A stretch of 27,238 bases of DNA from an uncultured Oscillospiraceae bacterium (GCA_934565795.1 CAKTIM010000028.1:1-27238); one strand, 5' to 3'. Positions 1 through 7,624 are shown, counted from the first letter of the stretch. A program made the numbers and translations. The notes: generated from the letters alone by a model not told the origin.

Positions 1-1684
1 AGCAAAGGCGCCGACCTGCACGGAAGCCGGTTGGGACGAATACGATACCTGCAAGCGGTGCGAGTATACCACCTATGAAGAGCAGCCCATCGACTCAAGC
101 AACCATGATCTGGAGCATCATGCAGCAAAGGCGCCGACCTGCACGGCAATCGGCTGGGACGAATACGATGCCTGCAAGCGGTGCGAGTATACCACCTATG
201 TGGGATTACCCATCGACTCAAGCAACCATGATCTGGAGCATCATGCAGCAAAGGCGCCGACCTGCACGGAAGCCGGTTGGGACGAATACGATACCTGCAA
301 GCGGTGCGAGTATACCACCTATGTGGAGCAGCCCATCGACTCAGGCAACCATGACCTGGTGCATCACGATGCAAAGACACCGACTTGCACGGCAATCGGC
401 TGGGACGAATACGATACCTGCAAGCGGTGCGAGTATACCACCTATGTGGAGCAGCCCATCGACTCAGGCAACCATGACCTGGTGCATCACGATGCAAAGG
501 CACCGACTTGCACGGCAATCGGCTGGGATGCATACGATACCTGCAAGCGGTGCGAGTATACCACCTATGTGGAGCAGCCCATCGACTCAGGCAACCATGA
601 TCTGGAGCATCATGCAGCAAAGGCGCCGACCTGCACGGAAGCCGGTTGGGACGAATACGATACCTGCAAGCGGTGCGAGTATACCACCTATGTGGAGCAG
701 CCCATCGACTCAGGCAACCATGACCTGGTGCATCACGATGCAAAGGCACCGACTTGCACGGCAATCGGCTGGGATGCATACGATACCTGCAAGCGGTGCG
801 AGTATACCACCTATGTGGAGCAGCCCATCGACTCAGGCAACCATGATCTGGAGCATCATGCAGCAAAGGCGCCGACCTGCACGGAAGCCGGTTGGGACGA
901 ATACGATACCTGCAAGCGGTGCGAGTATACCACCTATGTGGAGCAGCCCATCGACTCAGGCAACCATGACCTGGTGCATCACGATGCAAAGGCACCGACC
1001 TGCACGGAAATCGGCTGGGATGAGTACGATACCTGCACTCGCTGCGATTACACCACGTATGCGGAGTTTGCCGCGCTGGAACACGATTATCAGCAGACTG
1101 TCGTGAAGCCTGCTTGTGAAAAGGACGGGTATACGCGCTACACCTGCTCTCGCTGCAAGGATACCTACACCGAGGATGCGGTGGAGAAGCTGTACCACTG
1201 GTACGGCGAATGGTCGCCGAACGGCGATGAAACGCACAGCGCCGGTTGTCGGCGCGAGGGCTGCAAGCATACGGGCACGACCGATTGCCAGAAGTTCAAA
1301 TTCCAAGTGGAAGAAAATGAAAGCTTGATCTTCTGCCCGGTATGTGGCGAGGTGAGAAACGGCGAACGTCTGGAGCTGATTGCTGGATCGTTGGCGACGG
1401 TCATAACCGGCGGGATTCCTGCGGGGGAAGTGGTCACGCGGATGCACAATGAATATCTGAGCATAGCATTCGAGTATGCAGGGAAATTGATTGCACCCAC
1501 GGGCCAGGTGAAGATTACGCTGCCCGCTGAACTGCTGGAAGGTAAAATACTTACTTTGATTGCGCCGGATGGCACGGAAACGGAAATACACTTTGAAATC
1601 GATGGTGAGAAGGCTTTCTTCACGTTGGATTTTACTGAGGCGGAAATTCCCGTGATGCTGATTCGAACGAATCCTGAAGCGTGA
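1..1684 (+). CDS. Cys/His-rich tandem-repeat protein, 3' part (5' end outside window)
   Basis: The reading frame is open from base 2 to the TGA at 1682-1684, so the start lies left of the window and at least 560 residues are visible. Roughly the first 355 residues are about nine near-identical 41-residue repeats. Each has the pattern PTC-x10-C-x2-C-x3-TTY followed by a His-rich piece (NHDLxHH). A more diverged repeat follows (DYQQTVVKPAC...YTCSRC), then a CxxC pair (FCPVCG) and a C-terminal domain of about 100 residues, mostly beta-like in appearance, with no LPXTG sorting motif. Repeats of this C-x-G-Y-C-x-x-C type are common in large surface proteins of gut Clostridia, which suggests an extracellular role. 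Metal binding by the Cys/His sets is an inference. The function is unknown. A terminator-like hairpin follows the stop. Confidence 0.8.
   Translation, partial: AKAPTCTEAGWDEYDTCKRCEYTTYEEQPIDSSNHDLEHHAAKAPTCTAIGWDEYDACKRCEYTTYVGLPIDSSNHDLEHHAAKAPTCTEAGWDEYDTCKRCEYTTYVEQPIDSGNHDLVHHDAKTPTCTAIGWDEYDTCKRCEYTTYVEQPIDSGNHDLVHHDAKAPTCTAIGWDAYDTCKRCEYTTYVEQPIDSGNHDLEHHAAKAPTCTEAGWDEYDTCKRCEYTTYVEQPIDSGNHDLVHHDAKAPTCTAIGWDAYDTCKRCEYTTYVEQPIDSGNHDLEHHAAKAPTCTEAGWDEYDTCKRCEYTTYVEQPIDSGNHDLVHHDAKAPTCTEIGWDEYDTCTRCDYTTYAEFAALEHDYQQTVVKPACEKDGYTRYTCSRCKDTYTEDAVEKLYHWYGEWSPNGDETHSAGCRREGCKHTGTTDCQKFKFQVEENESLIFCPVCGEVRNGERLELIAGSLATVITGGIPAGEVVTRMHNEYLSIAFEYAGKLIAPTGQVKITLPAELLEGKILTLIAPDGTETEIHFEIDGEKAFFTLDFTEAEIPVMLIRTNPEA
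2..1068 (+). repeat. 123-bp in-frame tandem repeat, about 8.7 copies
   Basis: The motif CCCATCGACTCA recurs exactly every 123 bp (for example CAT at 88, 211 and 334), giving 41-codon units. There are two main unit types. Type A reads EHHAAKAPTCTEAGWDEYDT and type B reads VHHDAKAPTCTAIGWDAYDT. They alternate A-B-A-B over the last four units, giving a 246-bp higher-order period. Silent and coding changes travel together within each type, which points to recent unit-level duplication or conversion. Confidence 0.95.
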
Positions 1685-1733
1685 TCCTCCCGAAAACGGA
1701 TTTCCTATTGACTCGGTGAAAACGCCGTTTCAG

Positions 1734-1771
1734 TCAGCAAAAAGGTCACCCAAGGTGGCCTTTTTTGCTGA
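1734..1771 (+). terminator. Rho-independent terminator after the repeat-protein gene
   Basis: The left arm TCAGCAAAAAGGTCACC pairs with GGTGGCCTTTTTTGCTGA around a 3-nt CAA loop. One pair is a G-U wobble and one T is unpaired. The T-rich right arm gives the usual U-tract. It lies 50 bp downstream of the stop codon. Confidence 0.8.
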
Positions 1772-1800
1772 TCATCGGCGATGACTCCACGAAAAGAGGA

Positions 1801-1858
1801 TTGACATGACGTCAGAAACGTGATAGAACGTCACTATAAAATCTGACACCGTGTCAGA
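1801..1858 (+). promoter_or_regulatory. Candidate promoter with overlapping TGAC/GTCA palindromes
   Basis: TTGACA (1801-1806) is followed, after 17 bp, by TAGAAC (1824-1829), a 4/6 match to a -10 box. The palindrome TGACATGACGTCA covers the -35 (1802-1814). GTGATAGAACGTCAC covers the -10 (1820-1834). A perfect dyad TCTGACAC-C-GTGTCAGA sits just downstream (1842-1858). The first and third dyads are about 42 bp apart, or four helical turns. The symmetry resembles operators of TetR-type repressors. The regulator itself is not in the window. Confidence 0.5.
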
Positions 1859-2041
1859 AATTAGGGCAAAGGCAGATGCCGTCATGGCCTTTTTGCATCA
1901 GGCTCCACGCGGACGAGAGTATTCAGCTTCTTCAAAGGAATGGCCCAGAGCTGGCCGCTTTTGCTTCGGAAGATTGGTTTCCCGGCTTGCCCGGCGGCAA
2001 GGCTGGGAGCAAGTCTATATTTATACTTAGGAGGAATTCCC

Positions 2042-3151
2042 ATGACACCCAAGGTTTATTTTACGTCCTTCTGTACCTCCGGCGGGGAGACCATTCCGCA
2101 GAAGCTGGCGCGGCTGCTGCTGTCGGCGGGGATGGACAAAATCGATTTTAAGGACAAGTATGTGGCCATTAAGATCCACTTTGGCGAGCTGGGCAACATG
2201 GCCTATCTGCGCCCCGGCTATGCCCGGGTGGTGGTGGATCTGGTCAAGGATCTGGGCGGCAAGCCCTTTCTGACGGATGCCAACACCATGTATGTCGGCT
2301 CCCGCAAGAATGCCCTGGATCATCTGGAGACAGCCTATATCAATGGCTTCACCCCCTATTCCACCGGCTGCCATGTGATCATTGCCGATGGCCTGAAGGG
2401 CACTGACGAGGTGGCCGTGCCGGTGCGCGGCGGCGAATACGTACAGAATGCCATGATCGGCCGGGCCATCATGGACGCGGATATCGTCATCTCCCTGAAC
2501 CATTTCAAGGGCCACGAGGAGGCGGGCTTCGGCGGAGCCATCAAGAACCTGGGCATGGGCTGCGGCTCCAATCAGGGCAAGCGGGACATGCACAGCGACG
2601 GCCGCCCCACGGTAGACCCGGAAAAGTGCGTGGCCTGCGGCGCCTGCGCCAACATCTGCGCCCACGACGGCCCGCAGATCGATGAGAAAACGGGGAAAAT
2701 GCACATCAACTGGGTCAACTGCATGGGCTGCGGCCGGTGCGTGGATGTGTGCCCCATGGAGGCAATTTACCACAGCCATGGCGACGCCGTGCGGATGCTG
2801 AACTACAAGATGGTGGAATATGCCAAGGCCGTGGTGGACGGGCGGCCCAATTTCCACATCAGCCTGGTGCGGGATGTCAGCCCCTACTGCGACTGCCACG
2901 CGGAGAACGACCTGCCCATCGTGCCTGATGTGGGTATGTTTGCCTCCTTTGACCCGGTGGCCCTGGATCTGGCCTGCGCCGACGCGGTGAACCGCCAGCC
3001 GGTGAACCCAGGCAGCCGCCTGGAGAAAATGACAAAGCCCGGCCTGGATCACTTTACCGCCGATTTCCCCATCTCTGATTGGAGATCGCAGATCGAGCAC
3101 GGCAAGAAGATCGGCCTGGGCGAGGACAGCTATGAGCTGGTGACGGTGTGA
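2042..3151 (+). CDS. DUF362 domain protein with two 4Fe-4S clusters
   Basis: The 369-residue protein starts at the ATG at 2042, chosen because AGGAGG lies 6 bp upstream; longer in-frame starts have no ribosome site. The N-terminal 180 residues match the DUF362 fold (KIHFGELGN, SLNHFKGHEEAGFGGAIKNLG). A ferredoxin insert follows, with C196-x2-C199-x2-C202-x3-C206 and C227-x2-C230-x2-C233-x3-C237-P, enough ligands for two 4Fe-4S clusters. The C-terminal part (DVGMFASFDPVALDLACAD) is also typical of the family. No signal peptide is seen, so it is probably a cytosolic redox protein. The electron partner and the reaction are not known. Its stop overlaps the start of the next gene by one base, so the two are co-translated. 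Confidence 0.85.
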   Translation: MTPKVYFTSFCTSGGETIPQKLARLLLSAGMDKIDFKDKYVAIKIHFGELGNMAYLRPGYARVVVDLVKDLGGKPFLTDANTMYVGSRKNALDHLETAYINGFTPYSTGCHVIIADGLKGTDEVAVPVRGGEYVQNAMIGRAIMDADIVISLNHFKGHEEAGFGGAIKNLGMGCGSNQGKRDMHSDGRPTVDPEKCVACGACANICAHDGPQIDEKTGKMHINWVNCMGCGRCVDVCPMEAIYHSHGDAVRMLNYKMVEYAKAVVDGRPNFHISLVRDVSPYCDCHAENDLPIVPDVGMFASFDPVALDLACADAVNRQPVNPGSRLEKMTKPGLDHFTADFPISDWRSQIEHGKKIGLGEDSYELVTV

Positions 3152-3618
3152 TGGAGACGAATCACGGCAAGAAAGCGGCGGAGCTGTTTTTGCAGGGCTA
3201 CAACTGCTCTCAGTCGGTGGTGGTGGCGTTCTGCGATGTCACCGGCCTGACGGCGCGCAACGCGGCGCGGCTGGCCAGCTCCTTCGGCGGCGGCATGGGC
3301 CGCATGCGGGAGGTCTGCGGCGCGGTCAGCGGTATGCTGCTGGTGGCGGGACTGCTGTACGGCTACGAAACGCCGGGGGACGACGAGAGCAAGCGCCGCC
3401 ACTATCAGCTGGTGCAGACCCTGGCCGGAAAGTTCCGGGAGAAGGAGCACAGCATCATCTGCCGGGAGATTCTGAAAAATCCCCCCTCCGACCCCAATCC
3501 CACCCCCCGCACGGCGGAGTTTTACAGAAGCCGCCCCTGCGCCCGCCTGGTCGCCCAGGCAGCGGACATCCTGGACGAGTACATCCGCACGCATCCGATC
3601 AAGGAAAAACCAATTTAA
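3151..3618 (+). CDS. C_GCAxxG_C_C family protein
   Basis: A 155-residue protein with the four-cysteine pattern that names the family: C19 (GYNCSQSV), C56-G-A-V-S-G61, C104 (IICREIL) and C130 (RPCARLV). The Gly-rich SFGGGMGRM stretch before the second cysteine is also typical. Members are thought to bind a redox metal or cluster, but no reaction is established. The ATG at 3151 shares its first base with the TGA of the DUF362 gene (TGATG). A GTG directly before it is possible but less likely. Overlapping genes for two cysteine-rich proteins suggest they work together in one redox process (inference). A bidirectional terminator follows. Confidence 0.85.
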   Translation: METNHGKKAAELFLQGYNCSQSVVVAFCDVTGLTARNAARLASSFGGGMGRMREVCGAVSGMLLVAGLLYGYETPGDDESKRRHYQLVQTLAGKFREKEHSIICREILKNPPSDPNPTPRTAEFYRSRPCARLVAQAADILDEYIRTHPIKEKPI

Positions 3619-3636
3619 CCAGAGATTCCATAGCGC

Positions 3637-3670
3637 AAAAAATCGAGCCTGCAATAGGCTCGATTTTTTA
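3637..3670. terminator. Bidirectional terminator between convergent operons
   Basis: The perfect 13-bp arms AAAAAATCGAGCC and GGCTCGATTTTTT flank a 7-nt loop. A-tract and T-tract are on opposite sides, so the hairpin can stop transcription from the C_GCAxxG_C_C gene on the plus strand and from the small ORF on the minus strand. Confidence 0.9.
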
Positions 3671-3760
3671 CTGGCGCTTTTGGGTGGGGCCGGACTGGAT
3701 GATGGGGGGCTTGGGGTCGACCATCTCCCAGCTCGGCTTTTTCTTTTCGTCCTCTTTCAT
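3668..3760 (-). CDS. Small hypothetical protein, 30 residues (possible 54-residue form)
   Basis: On the minus strand an ATG at 3760 is preceded by GAGGTGA, a seven-base match to the anti-Shine-Dalgarno sequence, 5-6 bp away. The frame encodes 30 residues, Lys/Pro-rich (begins MKEDEKKKPSWEMVDPKPP), and ends at a TAA inside the terminator at 3637-3670. The same frame is open further up to an ATG at 3832, which would add 24 residues, but that start lies in repeat-end sequence and has no good ribosome site. It is downstream of the M3 peptidase gene on the same strand and right against the terminator, as the last gene of an operon would be. No family is recognised and no function can be given. Confidence 0.45.
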   Translation of the reverse strand: MKEDEKKKPSWEMVDPKPPIIQSGPTQKRQ

Positions 3761-3822
3761 CTGTCTCACCTCACGGATAGTGTATCCGCCGGTGGATCGA
3801 AATATGTATTTGGATAGCGGGA

Positions 3823-3862
3823 CTTTCGCCATCGGCTCTTGCCGATTTAACCAGAGGTTCCT
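3823..3862 (-). repeat. Solo end of the MITE family, directly after the M3 peptidase stop codon
   Basis: These 40 bp match 33/40 to the left end (23237-23276, inverted) of the MITE-like element. On the minus strand it begins GGAACCTCTGGTTAAATCGG immediately after the TGA. The inner hairpin ATCGGC-TCTT-GCCGAT is a perfect dyad here. A similar shorter motif (TTTAACCAGAGATTCC) overlaps the stop of the C_GCAxxG_C_C gene at 3614-3629. No partner end in inverted orientation is seen nearby. Confidence 0.6.
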
Positions 3863-5520
3863 CAGGCGGCCACGTCCGGCATTTCCAGTATTTCGCAGAA
3901 GGTGCTGCGCACGGAATCCATATAGCCGTCCGTAAAGGGGCTTTCCAGACCGGCGCTTTCCAGGAAGGCCAGGAAATACCCTTCCGAATTATCCAGATTG
4001 TCCAGGTAGCAGCGAAGGCCCGCGCCGTCCTTTTCCAGCTCCAGCTGGTAGATCTGCATGGCGGCGTCGTTGGAGACGATATAGCTGAACACGTACATGG
4101 GGCTGGTATAGAAGTGGGGGACGGTGACAAAGTCGATGGACTCGAAGTATTCGTTGGTGGAAAGACCGTAATCCGTGGCGATCCGTTCGTACAGCTGGCA
4201 CAGCGCCTCTACGGACAGTTCCTGCGCCGGGATCCGATACATCTCCTGCTCGAATTTGGCGTAGCAGGCCTGCTCCACGTAGGTGCACAGACTGTCCACC
4301 ATTTTCAGCCGGGGCAGGTCATCGTAGTCCGTGATGTAAATCAGGGACAGGTATTCCATGGCCTGAGAGAACACCTCGGCCACGTCGATATCGGTGTTTT
4401 CGTAGCCTAGGGCATAGTCGTTGCAGAAGTGGCCGAATTCATGGGCAAAGGTCAGCTGGTCGAAGGCGTCGCCGCCGGGGTTCATAAAAATAAAGGGTAC
4501 GTCGTAGCTGGTCAGGTAGGCTTCAAAGGAGGAATTGAATTTGTTATCGCTCTGGGTGATGTCGTATAGCCCGGCTTCATCCATCAGGTTGAAGGCGTCC
4601 AGCACGATACCGCCGATGGCGTTTGCAAGCGCGCGGACGTACTCAAAGGTATCCTCCTCGCTGCACTGCCGGTCGTCAACGCCGTAGTAGGCATCGATGT
4701 ACAGCGGGGCAAGCGTCTGCTGAATCTCATCCAGGTACTGCGACATCTGCTCCGGGGTGTAGTCCCGGGCGTAATAATAGGCGTTGGCATAGTCCTCATA
4801 GCTGTCGAAGCCCAGATAGGAGGCCAGCTCATTGCGCACCAGAATCAAATCCACCATGGTCTGCGCCATGGCCTTGTAGGGCGGGAAAAGAGAGCCAAGC
4901 AGCGAGTTTGACTTGGAAACCTGGGTGTAATACTGGCTGATCAGCTCGCTTTCCCGGTTCAGCAGCTCCAGCAGCTGGGCATCCGGCTCCCAGTCCTCAT
5001 CCGTGTCATAGTCGTCGAAGAAGCCCGCGCCAAAAAAGATTTTCTCCAGCTTGCTCCGGCAGGGGGAGGCGGCCAGGGCGTTGTTCAGCGTGGTGAGCAT
5101 CTGATCCACCTCGTTGAACGCGGCGGTGCAGAAATTGTCCTCCTCCTCCCAATAGCTGTCGGTCAGGTCGGCGTTGTAGTGAATGCTTGCCAGGGTGGCG
5201 TTGGTATCGAACCAGTCGTAGGCGTCGTAGAAGTCATAGACGCCATCCAGAATGGAGGCGGCATTCTTTCCCTTGGCCCGCTCACAGACCGTGTCCAGCA
5301 GGGAATGCATTTCGTCCAGGTCGGGGCGGGTGTACACCATTTCGGAGAAATGGGTAATGTCGGAGGAGGAGGCAGAGGGAGCGGCGGCCTGCTCCGTTTC
5401 CTCGTCGTCGGAGAAGAGCCATTCCAAGAAGCTGAGGGCACTGGCGCGGGTGGGGACGCAGCCCAAAAGCAGCGCTGCGGCAAGCAGAACGGACAGAAGG
5501 CGAAGATGCAGCTTTTTCAT
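3862..5520 (-). CDS. M3-family-like (oligoendopeptidase type) zinc metallopeptidase, exported
   Basis: A 552-residue protein. The N-terminus is a signal peptide with a lipobox-like LLLGC ending at C21. A second possible cleavage after TRASA means a plain secreted form is not excluded. The zinc motif is H360-E361-F-G-H364, and the third ligand is predicted at E382 in DVAEVFSQAMEYL, the same arrangement as the VAEVASTF segment of PepF-type M3 enzymes. It therefore probably cuts short peptides outside the membrane. The C-terminal region (VPHFYTSPMYVFSYIVS) also fits M3 enzymes, which carry substrate-binding His/Tyr residues there. The start overlaps the end of the MATE operon partner: AAGGAG lies inside the last codons of the exporter gene and only 4 bp separate the genes. 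Co-expression with the exporter is likely. Confidence 0.85.
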   Translation of the reverse strand: MKKLHLRLLSVLLAAALLLGCVPTRASALSFLEWLFSDDEETEQAAAPSASSSDITHFSEMVYTRPDLDEMHSLLDTVCERAKGKNAASILDGVYDFYDAYDWFDTNATLASIHYNADLTDSYWEEEDNFCTAAFNEVDQMLTTLNNALAASPCRSKLEKIFFGAGFFDDYDTDEDWEPDAQLLELLNRESELISQYYTQVSKSNSLLGSLFPPYKAMAQTMVDLILVRNELASYLGFDSYEDYANAYYYARDYTPEQMSQYLDEIQQTLAPLYIDAYYGVDDRQCSEEDTFEYVRALANAIGGIVLDAFNLMDEAGLYDITQSDNKFNSSFEAYLTSYDVPFIFMNPGGDAFDQLTFAHEFGHFCNDYALGYENTDIDVAEVFSQAMEYLSLIYITDYDDLPRLKMVDSLCTYVEQACYAKFEQEMYRIPAQELSVEALCQLYERIATDYGLSTNEYFESIDFVTVPHFYTSPMYVFSYIVSNDAAMQIYQLELEKDGAGLRCYLDNLDNSEGYFLAFLESAGLESPFTDGYMDSVRSTFCEILEMPDVAA

Positions 5521-5524
5521 TGTG

Positions 5525-6919
5525 TTACACGCTCCTTAACGCAAAGAGTGGCTTGATTTTCTTCAGATACAGCCGCCGGTAGAGCACCAGGGTGACCAGG
5601 GCGCTGACCACCTCGGCGATGGGGAAGCTCCACCACACATTGTCCACATTGCCGGTGAGGCTCAATAGATACGCCACCGGCAGCAGCACCAGCAGCTGAC
5701 GGCACAGGGAGACGATGGTGGAATAGATGCCGTTGCCCAGCGCCTGAAAGCTGGCCCCAAGCATAATGCCCACGGCGGCAATGGGGAAGTGGATGCTGAC
5801 GATGCGCAGCGCCTTCACGCCCATGCGCAGGAATTCCTCCGAGGGGTTAAACAGCCCCAGCAGCGTCTGCGGCATCAGCTGGAACACGGCCAGACCGAAG
5901 AGCATGAAGCACAGGCCGGTGACCAGGGCAAGGCGCAACGTTTTCGTCATGCGCTCCGGCTTGCGGGCACCGTAGTTGTAGGCGATGATGGAAATGGTGG
6001 CATTGTTGGTGCCGAACAGGGGCATAAAGAAAAAGCTTTGCAGCTTATAGTAAATGCCGAATACGCCGGTGGCGGTCTCCTGGAAGCCCTGGAAGATCTG
6101 GTTCATGCCGAAATTCATCACCGAGCCGATGCTGTTCATCACCAGCGTGGGGATGCCCACTGCCAGGATCGGCTTCAGCGTCTGCGTCCTGGGGCGGATG
6201 TATTTCAGGCCCAGCTGTACGTCCGGGTTGAAGCGCAGGTTGAAGAACAGGCACATTCCGGCGGCAATCCACTGGCCGATCACCGTGGCGATGGCCGCAC
6301 CGGCCACGCCCATGGCGGGAAGCCCCAGCCAGCCGTGGATGAAAATGGGATCGAGAATGATGTTGATCACCGCGCCGGTGGACTGGCTGATCATGGTGTA
6401 TACCGTCCGGCCGGAGGATTGCAGCAGCCGCTCCCCCAGCATCTGCGCGAAGCAGCCCAGGGTAAAGATGCAGCAGATGCTGGTGTAGGCGATGCCGCCC
6501 TCCACCGTCTCAGCCACGGTGGACTGCATTTCAAAATAGGGCCGCGCCCCGAAAATGCCGAACAGCATAAACAGCGCCACGGCGATAATCATCAGAAAGA
6601 TGCCGTTGCCGGCGGCAAAGTTTGCGGCCTCCTGATTCTTTTCACCCAGGCTTTTGGAAAGCAGGGAGTTGACGCCCACGGCGATTCCAAGGCCAAAGCC
6701 AATCTGCATATTCTGCACCGGGAACGCCAGCGACAGGGCGGTAACGGCGCTCTCCGACACCTGGGACACATAAATGCTGTCCACCACATTGTACAGCGCC
6801 TGCACGATCATAGAGATGATCATGGGCAGCGCCATGTTGAACAGCAGCTTGCCCACGGGCATGACGCCCATCTTGTTTTCCTGAAGCTCCTGGGGGATGG
6901 TTGCGGTTTTGGTTTCCAT
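5525..6919 (-). CDS. MATE-family multidrug/cation antiporter
   Basis: A 464-residue, very hydrophobic protein with the twelve-helix pattern of MATE exporters. It begins with the typical KLLFNMALPMIISMIVQALYN segment. Two homologous halves are visible, the second starting near ILAVGIPTLVMNSIGSV. It resembles MepA/NorM-type carriers, which expel drugs or metabolites in exchange for Na+ or H+. The substrate cannot be told from sequence. A GAGGAG ribosome site lies about 12 bp before the ATG, which is slightly long. A strong promoter sits just upstream at 6964-6992. It is first in an operon with the M3 peptidase and probably the small ORF at 3668. Confidence 0.9.
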   Translation of the reverse strand: METKTATIPQELQENKMGVMPVGKLLFNMALPMIISMIVQALYNVVDSIYVSQVSESAVTALSLAFPVQNMQIGFGLGIAVGVNSLLSKSLGEKNQEAANFAAGNGIFLMIIAVALFMLFGIFGARPYFEMQSTVAETVEGGIAYTSICCIFTLGCFAQMLGERLLQSSGRTVYTMISQSTGAVINIILDPIFIHGWLGLPAMGVAGAAIATVIGQWIAAGMCLFFNLRFNPDVQLGLKYIRPRTQTLKPILAVGIPTLVMNSIGSVMNFGMNQIFQGFQETATGVFGIYYKLQSFFFMPLFGTNNATISIIAYNYGARKPERMTKTLRLALVTGLCFMLFGLAVFQLMPQTLLGLFNPSEEFLRMGVKALRIVSIHFPIAAVGIMLGASFQALGNGIYSTIVSLCRQLLVLLPVAYLLSLTGNVDNVWWSFPIAEVVSALVTLVLYRRLYLKKIKPLFALRSV

Positions 6920-6963
6920 GTCTGTTTTTATCTCTCCTCAAAAATGACAATATCCAATTCTAT

Positions 6964-6992
6964 AGTATACGGGTAATCCGGTCATATTGCAA
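6964..6992 (-). promoter_or_regulatory. Promoter of the MATE/M3 peptidase operon
   Basis: On the minus strand TTGCAA (6987-6992) and TATACT (6964-6969) are exactly 17 bp apart, and the start codon lies 45 bp downstream. No operator-like dyad is obvious. Confidence 0.7.
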
Positions 6993-7055
6993 TAGGGAAA
7001 TCTCCCGAATGGCAGCGCTGCCCCCGATCCGACCAGGCGCGCGCGGACGGGGACG

Positions 7056-7098
7056 GTCAAAAAAGCACCGCTGCGGATTTGGCAGCGGCGCTTTTGAC
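7056..7098 (-). terminator. Terminator of the P-loop protein gene
   Basis: On the minus strand GTCAAAAGCGCCGCTGCC pairs with GCAGCGGTGCTTTTTTGAC around a short AT-rich loop, giving a GC-rich stem with a T-tract. It starts 8 bp after the stop codon at 7106. Confidence 0.8.
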
Positions 7099-7105
7099 AG
7101 GTAAG

Positions 7106-7513
7106 TTACAGATACTGCTTGATGGCCTCGGAAATATTGGCGGGATCCTCAGACAATGTAACGGTGATCTCCATGTTGTTGTCGGCGGCGAACTTGGCGG
7201 CCCAGGCGATGAATTCCTCGGCGGCGGACAGGTCGTGGCCAATGGTTTTGTACAGGTTGTCGATAAACACGTGGGTAATATCAAAGTTACCTGCGTGCAT
7301 ACCGCTCAGGAAGCCCTTGAGCATTTCGGCGGACTGAATGCCGTACTCCTGGGAATCCACCAGGCGAACCTTGTAGGTAACGTCATAGGTAAGCTTCTTG
7401 CCGTATTCGATGCACACCACATCGCCGCTGGCCTGCGCCACGGCTGCGTTGATGCTGTCGATCAGCTTTTTGGTCTTGCCGGAGCCTTTCAGGCCCAGAA
7501 TAACATGAATCAT
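7106..7513 (-). CDS. Small P-loop NTPase, function unknown
   Basis: A 135-residue protein with a Walker A motif at the very N-terminus (GLKGSGKT, residues 7-14). A likely Walker B-type strand is HVFIDNLY, with the Asp after a hydrophobic run. It is much shorter than pilus-type ATPases or kinases, which suggests a stand-alone single-domain P-loop protein. Similar short proteins in Clostridia are sometimes loosely named PilT-like or ATP-binding, with no proven role. AAGGAGG lies 8 bp before the ATG. It has its own promoter and terminator, so it is probably a single-gene unit next to pgi, not co-transcribed with it. Confidence 0.7.
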   Translation of the reverse strand: MIHVILGLKGSGKTKKLIDSINAAVAQASGDVVCIEYGKKLTYDVTYKVRLVDSQEYGIQSAEMLKGFLSGMHAGNFDITHVFIDNLYKTIGHDLSAAEEFIAWAAKFAADNNMEITVTLSEDPANISEAIKQYL

Positions 7514-7557
7514 CGGAATATCCTCCTTTGCTATGCCAGAGTAGTTGGCTTAGTATC

Positions 7558-7586
7558 ATTCTAACAGGAATCGAAGAAATTTGCAA
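7558..7586 (-). promoter_or_regulatory. Promoter of the P-loop protein gene
   Basis: On the minus strand TTGCAA (7581-7586) and TAGAAT (7558-7563) are 17 bp apart. The start codon is 45 bp downstream. Confidence 0.65.
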
Positions 7587-7624
7587 CTATATTTTTGTTG
7601 GATTTTGATCCGTTTTTAATATGT

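Larger units (their letters stand above)
1685..2041. other. 357-bp intergenic region: terminator, operator-like palindromes, long leader
   Basis: No convincing gene is seen here. The stretch holds the terminator at 1734-1771, a promoter-like TTGACA with nested palindromes at 1801-1858, a weak hairpin followed by five Ts at about 1869-1894 (AAGGC...GCCTT, a possible attenuator), and another small hairpin (CTTGCC/GGCAAG) near 1987-2002. A clear AGGAGG ribosome site lies just before the ATG at 2042. The short ATG frames in this leader have no ribosome site and no recognisable product. Confidence 0.6.

Noticed and set aside
2..1068. Possible CRISPR array from regularly spaced repeats
   Set aside because: The 123-bp units are contiguous, coding and without unique spacers.
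75..1106. A second long open frame (343 codons) over the repeat region
   Set aside because: The 123-bp unit is a multiple of three, so a stop-free alternative frame stays open through every copy. The other frame is continuous from the window start and continues into a non-repeated C-terminal domain.
1876..2151. 91-codon frame in the leader of the DUF362 gene
   Set aside because: There is no ribosome site, and it overlaps the DUF362 start in another frame.
3684..3935. 83-codon plus-strand frame in the gap before the M3 peptidase
   Set aside because: There is no ribosome site, it overlaps the end of the M3 gene antisense, and the opposite strand holds a better small ORF.
7012..7023. GGCAGCGCTGCC palindrome upstream of the MATE promoter
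   Set aside because: A short isolated dyad with no T-tract and no repeats nearby; it could be chance in GC-rich DNA.
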